The position numbers and the translations under genes are program-made. From positions 7,205,591-7,269,590 of the forward strand of contig NC_066516.1 in NCBI RefSeq assembly GCF_024679095.1: DNA of 64,000 bases. Reading direction: 5' to 3'. The notes under the pieces were generated by a model. The model was not told the DNA's origin, made no database searches, and saw only the letters and a list, made by a program, of their open reading frames with translations. This document shows positions 52,101 to 63,662 of this stretch, in pieces. The number at the start of each line of letters is the position of its first letter. Positions within the stretch are counted from its first letter, which is position 1. Origin of the DNA: Eriocheir sinensis (taxonomy: Eukaryota; Arthropoda; Malacostraca; Decapoda; Varunidae).

Positions 52101-53160
52101 AGCACAGCTTGGCATTGTGCTGCTTGCTCATTGCAGTGTGTGTTTGTTGGTTAGGAAGGTGGTGCTTCATTATCAAAGAGGAGCTCCATGCCCTTCATCC
52201 CTCTTGGCTTTTCTTCCATTATTTTTCAGTACTAAATCTTTCAGTCAATAGTGCCATGTTTTTCTTGATAGTATAAGTCTTCACCTTGCATGCATGAGTC
52301 AGTGGGGACAGGCACTAAGGAGGCTTTGTCTTGTATCTGTATGACACTTTTTTTTTTTCCATGCAGTCACCCTTTCTGTGCCAAATACATCAGTGTAGGA
52401 GCCATTGGCTTGCAATTTCCATGAGCTTTGTTGGTGCCCCTTGGACTCCTCCACCAGATTGTTTCTAACAGATTTTTCAGTGGTGTGCCACATGCCTATA
52501 TTGGTGGAGTTGACATACATGGACTATGCAGGTAATATACTGTAGCTCAATTCTATCTCGCAGAGTAATTAGTAAATTGACACGCAAATTTTAAGATGCT
52601 GTATGATTTCATGAAAGGCATGTGATATTTTTTTCACTGCCTTTGGGCTGCTTCATACAGGGCATCAGAGAAGAGCCTCTGTGCATTCTGGAGTTCATTG
52701 TTATGAGTTGTGTAATTATAAAATGAACTTTGAACTAGATAAATGTAAAAAAAAACATCAATTAGCCTTTTTGAAACAGGGGGAGGGACGTTTGGAGCTT
52801 GCGATTTTATTAAACAGGTACACCCAGTTGAAAAAATCTATAAAACTTTACAAATAACAATGACATTTATCTTATTGTTACACCACCGGCCCGCGCATCA
52901 CACTCCAAGCACGGGCAAGTGGCGTGCCGCAACCCAAAAACCACCACACCCGGATCGTGAACCCAGAACAGCCACAAGACACACCACGCCAACACTCTCA
53001 AAGGCCGCCAACCACGAGGGAACAAGGCAGGGCAAAGACACGCTCACAGTGCAGGTTTTCCACTTTACTTAACAGCTCCAGTCAAATAACGCAAAAATGT
53101 GTTGTTTTGTTTGAGATATGGAGACGGGTAACGAATGTTTTTTTTCTTCCCATAAACGAT
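52101..53160. other. Mixed noncoding DNA with a GC-rich patch
   Basis: Mostly AT-rich and unrecognised. A sharply bounded GC-rich stretch at about 52885-53050 (CCACCGGCCCGCGCATCAC near its start) contrasts with the surroundings and may be an old transposon insertion. Its 70-codon frame matches nothing I know. Confidence 0.4.
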
Positions 53161-53164
53161 TGAC

Positions 53165-53250
53165 CGATGATTGATTGATAGTTTATTGTTGCAAATAAAC
53201 AACAAAAGAGAAGGGAGGAGCATGCCATCCCAACCCCCAGGCAGTACAGA
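53165..53250 (-). mobile_element. LINE 3' tail copy 1 (minus strand)
   Basis: On the minus strand this reads TGCCTGGGGGTTGGGATGGC, then CAACAATAAACTATCAATC with a polyadenylation-like AATAAA and a TCAA-rich tail. It abuts the left end of the foldback element at 53256. On the other side of that nest (55609) lies the RNase H remnant in the same orientation, so both may belong to one LINE split by insertions. Confidence 0.6.
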
Positions 53251-53255
53251 GCATA

Positions 53256-54424
53256 GCTGGGCACGATAACAGAAAACGTTATTGATTGATTGACTGATTG
53301 ATAGTTTATTGTTGCAGGTAAACAACAAGGGAGAAGGGAGGAACATGCCATCCCAACCCCCAGGCAGGACAGAGTGTGATTATACAACTCGATACCAGAT
53401 AACTGTTGATGGAAAACCCTATCGGTGATAACCGATATTCGTTAACTGGAGACACAAATATAGGCGATAACCGATACCCGATATAAATCCACAATTTCTA
53501 TACTAGCTAGCGATAAGTCCGATACGCGAAAACGATACTATATTGATATTTCAAATAAAAAATAAAAAAAACAGATGAATTCAAATTTTCATTATCTGTA
53601 TTTTAGAAAACTTACAAAACCTGAAAACCACACGTTGACACGTACCTATGGACGGTAATACTAGAAGCTCAACCGGTGTTGTGTTATTTGGCGTCCCCAC
53701 CGTCAAAAGCTGGCGCTTTTGTTTACAAACACTGGTCTCTCGTGAACTGGCCCATCACTATTTATTCAGTTATTCTTACTTATCACCATTAACACTTCAG
53801 CAGTCACTTCAGTAAAGAAGCACTGAAGCACTGGGAACAGGAACACTGGCACTCACTCCGTCACTCGAGACGCAGCTGAGAGGCCACGCGCCACGCTGCC
53901 ACGTGATAACACAACCCGCTGGATTAACACAGTGAAAATCATCCCTAATGACTTCTAGTCAGTAGGCCCGGGTTCGATTCCTGGCACTCAGTGGTGTTCA
54001 TTTGACAAACCGCTGGTCTCTGATAGCGCTCTTTACAACGGGATCACAAATTACAGGCAGTGAATAATCATTTTGGGGGCAAAGTTAAATGATTTTTCTC
54101 TTTGATACTGATTTTTGAGTAATATAAAAAAAATAACCTAGTGTTTTAATGTTGATGATCTAAGTATGAAATCTCTTCACCGAAGATATTTCATACCCCA
54201 AAAGTTTTTCTTAGAACACCTGGCGTCCGGACCACGCATGCATAGTAGGGAGGAGACGTTTTTTCTTTTTTTTCTGAGGCGGAAAAAAGTAGCGATTATC
54301 GCTAGTTTGGTTACAAAAGTAACGAAGATACCGATAGATAGATAAATAAGTAGCGGATGGCCGATTACCCGATTTTGTTATCAGCGATAAAGTATCGCGA
54401 TAACTTGTCGCGATAACGCCCAGC
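53256..54424. mobile_element. Foldback-like DNA element, copy 1
   Basis: Bounded by GCTGGGC...GCCCAGC with TA on both outer sides (53254-53255, 54425-54426). Subterminal regions are dense in CGATAAC/GTTATCG palindromic units. It contains a nested LINE tail at 53281-53388 and a central segment unique to this copy (about 53750-54050) with a box-B-like GGGTTCGATTCC near 53970. Its right half (about 54057-54424) is repeated directly at 55233-55606. Its left half is repeated in inverted form at about 54535-54911. No transposase is visible. Confidence 0.6.
53281..53388 (-). mobile_element. LINE 3' tail copy 2, nested inside the foldback element
   Basis: Nearly the same sequence as the tail at 53165-53250, inserted between AGAAAACG and CGATACCAGATAAC. 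The inverted sister copy near 54880-54900 lacks this insert, which shows it is a later insertion. Confidence 0.65.
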
Positions 54425-54426
54425 TA

Positions 54427-54911
54427 AGACTGTATGTCTGATTCAGCCTTCCAGCAACTCTTAATTACGGTTAAAAAGCTTTGTGAGACTGTACAGGTCT
54501 ACGCTTGCTGGTCTGAGCATGCGCAGTTCACGAGAGACCAGTGTTTGTTAGGAAAAGCGCCAGCTTTTGATGGTGGGGACGCCAAAATACACAACACCGG
54601 TTCAGGCGTTTCTAGTATTACCGTCCATTGGTACGTGTCAACGTGTGGTTTTCAGGTTTTGTAAGTTTTCTAAACTACAGATAATGAAAATTTGAATTCA
54701 TCGATGTTTTTTTTATTTGAAATATCAATATGGTATCGTTTTCGCCTACCGGACTTATCGCTAGCTAGTATCGGAATTGTGGATTTATATCGGGTATCGG
54801 TTATCGCCTATATTTCTGTCTCCAGTTAACGAATATCGGTTATCACCGATAAGGTTTTCCATTATCAGTTATCGGTTATCGGGAATAAGGTTTTCTGTTA
54901 TCGTGCCCAGC
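54427..54911. mobile_element. Foldback-like element, inverted partial copy
   Basis: Begins with ACTGTATGTCTGATTCAGCC, repeated directly at 55018. From about 54535 it is the reverse complement of the left half of copy 1, ending in GTGCCCAGC followed by TA at 54912-54913. Confidence 0.6.
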
Positions 54912-54919
54912 TATGCATA

Positions 54920-55022
54920 CAGTACCGCTACCACCATCCCCGCTGTTTCTAGAACGACACTGTACGAGTTGTATTTATATGTACAGAGTGTCGTTCTAGA
55001 AACAGCGAGGATGGTGGTACTG
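54920..55022. mobile_element. 103-bp hairpin MITE with TA flanks
   Basis: Two near-perfect inverted arms (54916-54965 and 54981-55026) around a 15-nt loop. The arms share CGCTGTTTCTAGAACGACAC. Termini read CAGTACC...GGTACTG and TA lies on both sides (54918-54919, 55023-55024), a Tc1-like arrangement. Confidence 0.65.
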
Positions 55023-55606
55023 TATGTCTGATTCAGCCTTCCAGCAACTCTTAATGTGTTGAAAAACTTTGTGAGACTGTACAGGGCTACGCTTACTGGT
55101 CTGAACATGCGTAGTTCACGAGGTGTTTGTAAACAAAAGCGCCAGCTTTTGACGATGGTACACCAAATAACACAACACCGGATGCCTTCAATACCACGGC
55201 ATGCTCACAAACGAATATGGAATATCAAATTTGAAGCATTGAATAATCATTTTTTGGGCAAAGTTAAGTGATTTTTCTCTTTGATATATTGATTTTTGAG
55301 TAACATAGAAAATAACCTATTGTTTTAATGTTGATGATCTAAGTATGAAATCTCTTCACCGAAGATATTTCATACCCCGAAGTTTTTTCATACAACACCG
55401 GGCGCCCAGGCCACGCATGCGCGGTAGGGAGGAGACAACGTTTTTTTTTTTTTTTCAGAGGCGGAAAAAAGTAGCGATTATCGCTAGTTTGGTTACAAAA
55501 GAAACGAAGATACCAATATATATTTAAATAAGTAGCGGATGGCCGATAACCCGATTTTGTTATCAGCGATAAAGTATCGCGATAACTTATCGCGATAACG
55601 CCCAGC
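55018..55606. mobile_element. Foldback-like element, partial copy 3
   Basis: Direct repeats of 54429-54602 (at 55018-55181) and of 54057-54424 (at 55233-55606), ending in GCCCAGC plus TA. The copies differ by scattered substitutions, so the duplication is not recent. Confidence 0.6.
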
Positions 55607-55619
55607 TATGCTTATTGCC

Positions 55620-56240
55620 TATATCACAGTCAGAAGGGGAGGAAGACAGAACTGCATACAAGGCACACTGACTATCAACAAACAGCTTTCCCGAGAGCTA
55701 CAGTGATATGGAGGGCTTCATATATGGCATAGCGTTCTGCCCTTGTGGAAGACAGATGATCAAGAAGCCTCTTAGAAACCTCAGTGTCAGTGTATTCAGA
55801 GGGGGTGACATAGTCCCTAATAAATAATCCACAACCAGTCTTGGTGCCATTGACAGATCCATCACAAAACACATGGACAGCCTGGATGCGGGGATATACT
55901 GACAATTTAGTCAGAAAATGGTCCTGCAGGACTTGAGAAGGCCAAGAATCTTTAGGTTTATCCAATTTTTCTATATCAACACTGACTCTATGAGGTTTCC
56001 AAGAAGTATAACAAGGGCTGCTAATGAGGGCAAGACACGGTTCAAGGACACCAAGGTCAGATAAGAGCTTGTGAAGCTTTCTAAGGTACGCTTTGGCTGG
56101 AATGTTAGGGGTGGGCTGAAAGTTACCAAGAGCCTGCCTAAGCTGAGTGTCCCTATGACAAATCATGCGGCAGACTGTGCGGCAAGTAATTTCCTGGATT
56201 CTGCAAACAACACTGGACCGTTCCAACTCAGCTCGGAGGA
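55620..56240 (-). pseudogene. RNase H domain of a non-LTR retrotransposon
   Basis: A 183-codon minus-strand frame (56226-55675). Near residue 120 it has VHVFCDGSVN (first catalytic Asp) and further on SSTRAERYAIYEAL (catalytic Glu). The third acidic block, LFVDSQCALYAVL, lies in the next frame just after the TGA, so a one-base shift near 55680 breaks it. RNase H after the reverse transcriptase is typical of I/R1/LOA-group LINEs. No reverse transcriptase is present upstream, so the copy is 5'-truncated near 56280. The foldback nest interrupts its 3' side. Confidence 0.7.
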
Positions 56241-56488
56241 CTTCAAGCTTTGCCGTCCTGGGACATAAACGAATGAAAAGCTAGTAGTTAGAGCATTGAA
56301 AAATTCAATAAATTAATAACTTCGTAATGAAGTGTTTTGCCACGTGCTACTGGCACTCAGCGAGCATTGATGCCGATTTTTTTTACATCTATGCCTCGGC
56401 CCGAGGGAATCTTAAGATGGCGGCTGCGAGCTTCAGGATTCTAACCAGGCTAGTACAGAGAAAGCCAATCCAGTTATAACAGAGATCA

Positions 56489-57142
56489 GTGGATGCACCC
56501 CACGCCGCCGGCCATCACACAGCCCTCCGCGCCCCAAACTTTATCGGCAGCAGTTGGGGAAGTCTTTCTATTACCTATATAAATATCCCTTCCTCGCCTG
56601 ACTCTTGCCTGCAGGGAGGGGCGCTGCCTCCTGAACGTCATGAGCCTGATATACTTGTCATAGGCCACGTGGACCACTCGGACCATCAGCTCGATTCTTT
56701 TGAAATAAGTCATGCTCACATTCCTGAAAAGTTCCTGCGGTATGAAATTTCTGTTGGTGGCCGACGGGATCTAATATTTGCTACAGAGGAACAACTATCC
56801 CTGTTAAGAAAGGCAAACCATTGGTACGTAGATGCAACTTTTAAAATAGTCCGCTGCCCCATTAAACAACTTTGTAGTATTCATGCATTCACACAAAGTG
56901 ACAAGAACTTAAAACAAGTGCCACTGCTGTTTGAACTAATGTCTGGGAAAAGACGTAGAGATTACAAAAAGATGTATGCAAAAACTAAAGATCTTTTAGG
57001 TGGGGAATTGAAAATAAATGAAATTACTATTGATTTTGAGGCAAGCATTTGGAATGCGATTCCCGAAATCCTGCCAGATGTTATAAACGCGGATGCAGCT
57101 TTCATTGGGGGCAGGCAGTGTGGCGTAAAATTCAAGAAATAG
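56489..57142 (+). pseudogene. MULE-type transposase, first part
   Basis: The frame carries HWYVDATFKIV (first Asp of the DDE core), LFELMSGKRRRDY and ITIDFEASIWNAI (second Asp), the order seen in MULE transposase domains of animal genomes. Recognisable homology starts near 56670. It runs out of frame near 57090, where the sister frame takes over. I cannot tell whether the ATG at 56489 is real. An acceptor-like TTGCCTGCAG lies at about 56606-56615. Confidence 0.65.
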
Positions 57143-57432
57143 GCCTACGAGTACCTTACACAAATGATGTTGGAACGCATAAATATCTCGGGAAAGTCCT
57201 GACATTGCCTTATGTTCCTGCAGAGCATGTTGCAGAACTCTTCATGAGATTTTATATGAAAGCAAACGACTCTCACGCCCTCATAAGTCTTCTAGACTAT
57301 ATAAAAAAATCCACCTGGATCCATTCTGACATTTGGCCTCCCAGAGCGTGGTGCGTATTTGGTATAAGCATCCGTACAAATAACGATTTGGAAGGTTGGC
57401 ATAATATGCTAAATAGGAAGGCGCGCAAATAA
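57049..57432 (+). pseudogene. MULE-type transposase, second part after frameshift
   Basis: Continues from the first part with GCSFHWGQAVWRKIQEIGL (conserved CxFHW block), then LPYVPAEHV, WIHSDIWPPRAWCVFG and NNDLEGWHNMLNR, which contains the catalytic Glu and the typical GWHNxLNR end. It stops at TAA 57430. The frame change relative to the first part shows that the copy is inactive unless it is spliced. Confidence 0.7.
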
Positions 57433-57554
57433 CAACTCAGCTTTTACTTGCTCATAAAATTACTCAGTGACGAGGCCAAACTAGTAACTTTGCAAGTGTG
57501 TCTCTTCTCAGATGGGAAGGTGTGGCGTATGCGTTATACATATCTCTTGTATTG

Positions 57555-57626
57555 ACTAGGGGTTGGACAGGCATGATACGTCCTCCTCATATGTTGTAAT
57601 TTTCAACAATAAACTATTCAATTCTC
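57555..57626 (+). mobile_element. LINE 3' tail copy 3 (plus strand)
   Basis: GGGGTTGGACAGGCATGATA, then CAACAATAAACTATTCAATTC, is a diverged version of the tail at 53165-53250 in the opposite orientation. It follows the MULE remnant. Confidence 0.55.
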
Positions 57627-57774
57627 TTCTATTCTATTGTTATTACTTTTGGTTTTAGCAACTGACTGCAGCTTACTGTACCGTGTAAATAGGCATTGTG
57701 CAGTTGAAGAGAATAGATTAAAATTCATTAAATATTGTAAATTCTAGCAGGTGTTTCGTTGTGTTGAATACGCA

Positions 57775-57842
57775 ATGGGCCGAGTTGGTATGCAATGGTC
57801 CGAGTTGGCAGTGGGCCGAGTTGACAATGGGCCGAGTTGACC
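57775..57842. repeat. About 15-18 bp tandem repeat
   Basis: Four copies of (A)TGG(G/T)CCGAGTTG with short variable spacers. Confidence 0.8.
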
Positions 57843-58002
57843 GGCATTCGATTCATCACTTCAACGGCACTTTGCTTCCTTTCCGATACCTGCCCGCAGT
57901 AAACTTTAGTATACGGTATGGAGAGAAAATTAGTGTAAACTAATTATCTGGGGGTGGAGGGGGCCCTGATTCCATTAATCGCCGTGCTGCTCCCTTTATT
58001 GT

Positions 58003-58004
<2 letters not shown>

Positions 58005-58062
<58 letters not shown>
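58005..58062. repeat. (AC)n microsatellite
   Basis: About 58 bp perfect AC tract. Confidence 0.95.
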
Positions 58063-58065
<3 letters not shown>

Positions 58066-58614
58066 GATGTAGTTGCTGGAATAAATGTTCTGTGCGATTC
58101 CAAGGTAGTGTGAAGATAAGTCAGCTATGATTATAGTTCAATAACATTTAAAATACTTATTGTTGATTAAAAAAGATAATACAGTAAAATTCTAAGGCCA
58201 TGTAAACGAGTTTCATTTTGCCTGAGGGTCAAAATAGTTAGGTTTAGATAATACTGTAGGAAAATGTCAACATATTATAATGACATTGGTACCCATGAAA
58301 ATGAAGACTGTGCAACCTTATACATTGGGGCTATTAAATAAAGATGGACTATAACCCAACCTAGAGGAGTTTCTAGCTGTAGACCCTTCACATGAGCAAA
58401 TAGTAATCCAACCTACCACCATTGATAGTAATATTTTCCCGCATTTTAAAATCTCATAAACGAGTAAAAATAATGGAAACGGTTACCAGAGTGATGATTA
58501 GCAAATACAATCTAAACAAATAATGTGTTAACTTTAAGCGTGAGTTGGGTGTGATTCTAAAGTTTTACCAAGACAGGTATGGCTCACCAAGGGCTAACTT
58601 CTGTTCATCTAAAC

Positions 58615-58989
<375 letters not shown>

Positions 58990-58997
58990 ATCTAAAC

Positions 58998-59936
58998 TCT
59001 TGTAACACGTCCAGTCTATTAGAATTAGACTGTGGCCTTGATGAGACTGTGAAATATCCATTGTGAGTCTGTAATAAGAGCTAGAGCCTTGTGGGAGAGA
59101 TCACATCCAATAATTTTGGCCATAAGGGCCACAGCTTCCCTCATCAGCTTCGATGTCTGGATCTGAGGTGAATGATTGTTTCAGTCCTTGTAGCTGTGCC
59201 TCTCTCACAATGATTTCCATTGACAGTACAAAGGGAGGGCGGTTATGAGAGCAAAACACACACTGCCATTGTGTGTGTCTTGCTGTCATAACCGATGGTT
59301 TCCTCACAAGACGACTGACTGTCAGCACACCTGTCTTCTCAGCTGCCTTGCAGTTAAATTATATTTACACTTTGTATCCCCTCTGTGGCATGTTGCAACA
59401 GCCGAAGGCTAGGCACCACCTTAAAAATAAGAAAAAAATGACCCGCGAGACACCATGCTTTGAAGTCGGCGCGGTGCTCCAAGGGCCAATAATGGCGCCC
59501 GGCCGCCTATGTCGGGACTCTCTCTATCGACCCTAGAGACGACCCAGACGACGCATTTCATGTTTACCACCGCATTCCCCGAAGTCTCACTGGCCCCCAA
59601 GCCAATTTAGGTTGCGAGGGGTGAGTATGGGCAAACACTAGAATAATACCGAATTCATTACTTAAATTGCACTGGATGTTAAAGATTCACCAAATATGAC
59701 TAAATGGGTAATTGGCGGCTACTGGTCTAGGCCAATTAAAATACTCGAACGTATGTTACATCTGCGCCACTATGTTTCTGTAACAAGAAAACACCTGCTG
59801 TAACCTTTCCAAGCATCTACTACTTCGCCGCTAATGAGACTAGCATTAGTAAAGCAAAACAGGTAAGTACACACCTGATACAGGGAAGCACGCATTACTC
59901 CCCACCTGCTGGCTGCTGACTGGCGCTGCGCCGCTG
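58998..59936. other. Unrecognised noncoding DNA
   Basis: No gene recognised. A minus-strand frame at 59101-59328 contains a CVFC pair but is short and unsupported. Nothing else stands out. Confidence 0.5.
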
Positions 59937-59940
59937 GGCC

Positions 59941-60796
59941 ATAGTGTTAGACTTCCCCATTCCCATCCCATCCCCGTCCCTTACCCGTGGCCATAACCCG
60001 TAGTGTAAAGCGTCCCCATGTGGTTGGGGTTGTTTTACGCTACCCCGTGAGGGTGCGGATGGGGTGGGAAAAGTGTTGACTCCGCGGAGTTGAGAGCAGG
60101 ACATCTTCGGCTTTTCCTTTGTATATTTCATGGGTAAGTAGTGTTCTATTTGTTATTATAGAAGGACATATATTGAAAAGCATCAGAATATTTGTATGAC
60201 TGATATTATATCGCAAACTTTGCTAAAGTTAATATATATTTTTTAGTTTGTAAAGACTCTGGTGTTTCCATTTGATTGTAAACGTACAGTTATTCCTGAA
60301 AATTCCTTTATAATTGTCCCCAAGAATGGCAATAGACGGCGGATTGATGACTAAATATGGCATTATTATGGGAATACTTAACATATACTATAAAAAGGGC
60401 ATTTCTTGGCGACCACCTTGATTTAAGACAAAAATGCCATAAATGACACGACCTGGCAAACCCGGTGTGGCTGCCCAGGTGTGTGACGAGTCATGGATAC
60501 CAACCTGTCTCATAAATTAACTTACCCGCGTTACTTGTTATTTACTTGTAGATCAACAGCGCTATTGTTTTGTTTTATGATATATAATGTATATGAATAC
60601 AATGGTGTATAAAAAATGCATTATTTATTTCGTTTTCTGTAATTATTGGTTTGAAAGTGCTGCCAACATAATATGACGTGAGGCTTGGTCCCTCATATCT
60701 GTCCCGTGGATGGGAAGGTAACGGGGCGGCATGTCCATACCCAAGTCCCGCGCATGGGGATGGGGACGGGTAAGGAATGGGGAAGAGTAACACTAT
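59941..60796. mobile_element. TIR element, 856 bp, GGCC flanks
   Basis: ATAGTGTTAGACTTCCCCAT at the left matches, inverted, ATGGGGAAGAGTAACACTAT at the right (60777-60796), with two mismatches over about 25 bp. GGCC lies directly outside both ends; it is either a 4-bp target duplication or part of longer termini, because GGCC is its own complement. Subterminal zones are rich in CCCCATCCC/GGGATGGGG. The centre (60100-60650) is AT-rich and noncoding, so this is a nonautonomous element of uncertain superfamily. Confidence 0.7.
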
Positions 60797-60800
60797 GGCC

Positions 60801-61431
60801 GTGACCAGCCCCGCCCGCTGTCTGCCCCCCTCCCAGCCCCGCCCCGTTCCTCCTGCCCCTGCCTCGTTAACAGGTTGCCGATAATTGTTGATCATCAGCC
60901 ACTCACCGTAGCCGTCACCTGCTTTTCGCAAAGAACTTGTAGTAACGAGTGTGCGTAGCGTCATGAAGGGATGCTTTCTATAATCCTTTTAGTATATGTG
61001 TAATGAATGCAGAACGACATGATAAAGGTTACGTGCACGAAGGATTGAACCTTTGTTCGAGATAGTTCCGGTTGGTGATTTGCTTCTTAGTGCGGCGACT
61101 TGCCGTCGTAATATTTTTTTTACTATAACCTCAGATGTAATGGATGTAAAAGAGCTTGGGGGCCCCATTACCAGGTTTTCCCATAACGATTTGCTTAGAT
61201 TTAATTGAAGAGAAGCCTCGTCCACCCCTCAGCACGGGCGGGATCTGTTCACATACCAGCCAGTCCTGATCAAGATTCCTGACATCCTCTCCTCATCCCT
61301 CTTCAGGTGGATGAAAAGTGCTTATAAATTGTAGGTTGTTGGCCCGTAGCTGAGTCTTGTGATGTAGCCTTCAGCAGTAGCAGCATTTTGTGTACACTTT
61401 GGGAGGAAACACCGGGCACAGTCGTAAGGCA

Positions 61432-61433
<2 letters not shown>
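60801..61433. other. Unrecognised noncoding DNA
   Basis: No gene recognised. A 78-codon minus-strand frame at 60989-61225 matches nothing I know. Confidence 0.5.

Positions 61434-61511
<78 letters not shown>
61434..61511. repeat. (TA)n microsatellite, left of SINE
   Basis: About 78 bp perfect TA tract. Confidence 0.95.
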
Positions 61512-62009
<498 letters not shown>

Positions 62010-62189
62010 CATGTGTGAGTTCCATATATTGTATCTGATTATCTTATATTTGACAAGTGGGGATAACAACTGTCTAAAATACAAATCCCGACGACATCTT
62101 AAAGTTCAAACATTTCAGCATTTATAAACTATTTGTAATTATCGTGTTTGCTTCCTCGCAATGCACCCCAGCAGGCCCCGGGGCACCGC

Positions 62190-62363
62190 TCACTGGGTGC
62201 CGAACGCGACCTTCTTGATCCAGGCGAGGTAGGGCGGGTGGCGCAGGTTGGCATACAGGCCGGGGTAGTCCTTGTGGCCACAGCCGTAGCCTCGTGACAC
62301 TATTCCCGCCAACATGAAGCGTCCGCTGTCGTCCTGAGTCACCAGGGGTCCGCCGGAGTCACC
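62190..62363 (-). CDS. Serine protease last exon: catalytic Ser
   Basis: 57 codons plus TGA (62192-62190), acceptor ccctcag. It starts exactly at GDSGGPL with the nucleophile Ser, followed by [10 protein letters not shown] (S1 pocket and disulphide) and GLYANL, and ends VAFGTQ. Confidence 0.93.
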   Translation of the reverse strand, partial: GDSGGPLVTQDDSGRFMLAGIVSRGYGCGHKDYPGLYANLRHPPYLAWIKKVAFGTQ

Positions 62364-62924
62364 CTGAGGGAAGAGCAACATGAGCAATAAAAATCTTCGC
62401 TCGGCGTTTCATCAGCCTTACCCTGAAATGTTTGCTTAGTAAACTAAGCGTTGTTAAATATTTCATCGTGGTAAGAGCAATACCTGGCATGCATCACGAC
62501 CTCCATCAGGGTCTCCGGCACATAAGGTCTCATGCTGGATTCCCTTGGGCCAGGTGGAGGGGTAGTGGGGCAGGTGGGAGTAGCTGCGATCACACTGCTC
62601 TGACTCAAACACTGTCACGTTGGCTTCTTGCAAAATTGTACTGGGAAACCCACCTGAAGAAAAAATAATGATACTAATCGTTCATGAGTAAATCTAATCA
62701 TTATTGCTGATGTATAGGAATCAAAATTTGTGAAGTACAGAGTGAATGTCTCCTTCGGTTTTTTCTGAGCTCCTCACCGTACTCCGTGTCCCCCCAGCCT
62801 GATATCGTGGCAGTCTTGTTCAACATCTCGCTGTCCATCTCCCTCCCCCAGGGCAGGCACACGGGGGCGGTGGTGTTCTGGAAACAAAAACGCTTACATT
62901 GTGTTAATTGTTGCAGAAAAGGAT

Positions 62925-62981
<57 letters not shown>

Positions 62982-63617
62982 GTAGATATCTCCTGCATAT
63001 GATGCTACACACTCCTCCCAGAAAAGAATCCTGCATGCGGACAGCCCCCTCAAACCGTTGTGACACCACAGTACGCGCCGCAGATTTACCTCAATGGTGA
63101 CTGGGGAAGACAGCTTGAGAAGGGCCAGGTCATGGTAGGCCTCTGGACGCTTAAAGTCAGGGTAATACACGATCGTCTCTACGTCGAAGTCTATTTCATA
63201 TGCTCCTTCATTATCATCACCGTAGTCGTGCTCACTAAGGCGCACCACATTGGCCGCACTGGAAAGGTAACAGTGTGAGTGATGGCGGCTGGACGTGAAG
63301 CTTTGGAGAGAGGTTTTGTTACATTCTGTTGGGAAGTGGCAAGGAACTTCTAAAAAAATATATAGTATTATTTCCTTGATATCTAAAGGTGAGTTGTCAT
63401 CTTTTTTTGCATCGATTATACTATATGTGGAGTCTTTAAAACAGCTGCCACTTGAGCCTCACTGTCTGAAGAAGCAGTGGAGGGCTGAGAGGACCCACTG
63501 CTCGTTGATCAGCACTCCCCCGCAGTACCACCGGGTGACATTCTCCTTTCTCTCCCCCAACAACGCCTGTCAGAGAAAGTGATTGATAACAGCCTCTCCG
63601 CAACGGAAGGATTCATG

Positions 63618-63662
<45 letters not shown>

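Larger units (their letters stand above)
57627..58606. other. Noncoding DNA with small repeats
   Basis: Contains a GGGCCGAGTTG tandem repeat and an AC microsatellite. Otherwise AT-rich and unrecognised. Confidence 0.6.

Noticed and set aside
53960..53990. tRNA gene suggested by a perfect box B (GGGTTCGATTCC)
   Set aside because: No box A or cloverleaf at the right distance upstream, and it lies inside a foldback element. At most a SINE fragment.
56489..57432. Host zinc-finger (FLYWCH) gene
   Set aside because: No FLYWCH block is seen. The conserved blocks are those of a MULE transposase core, and the frame is broken.
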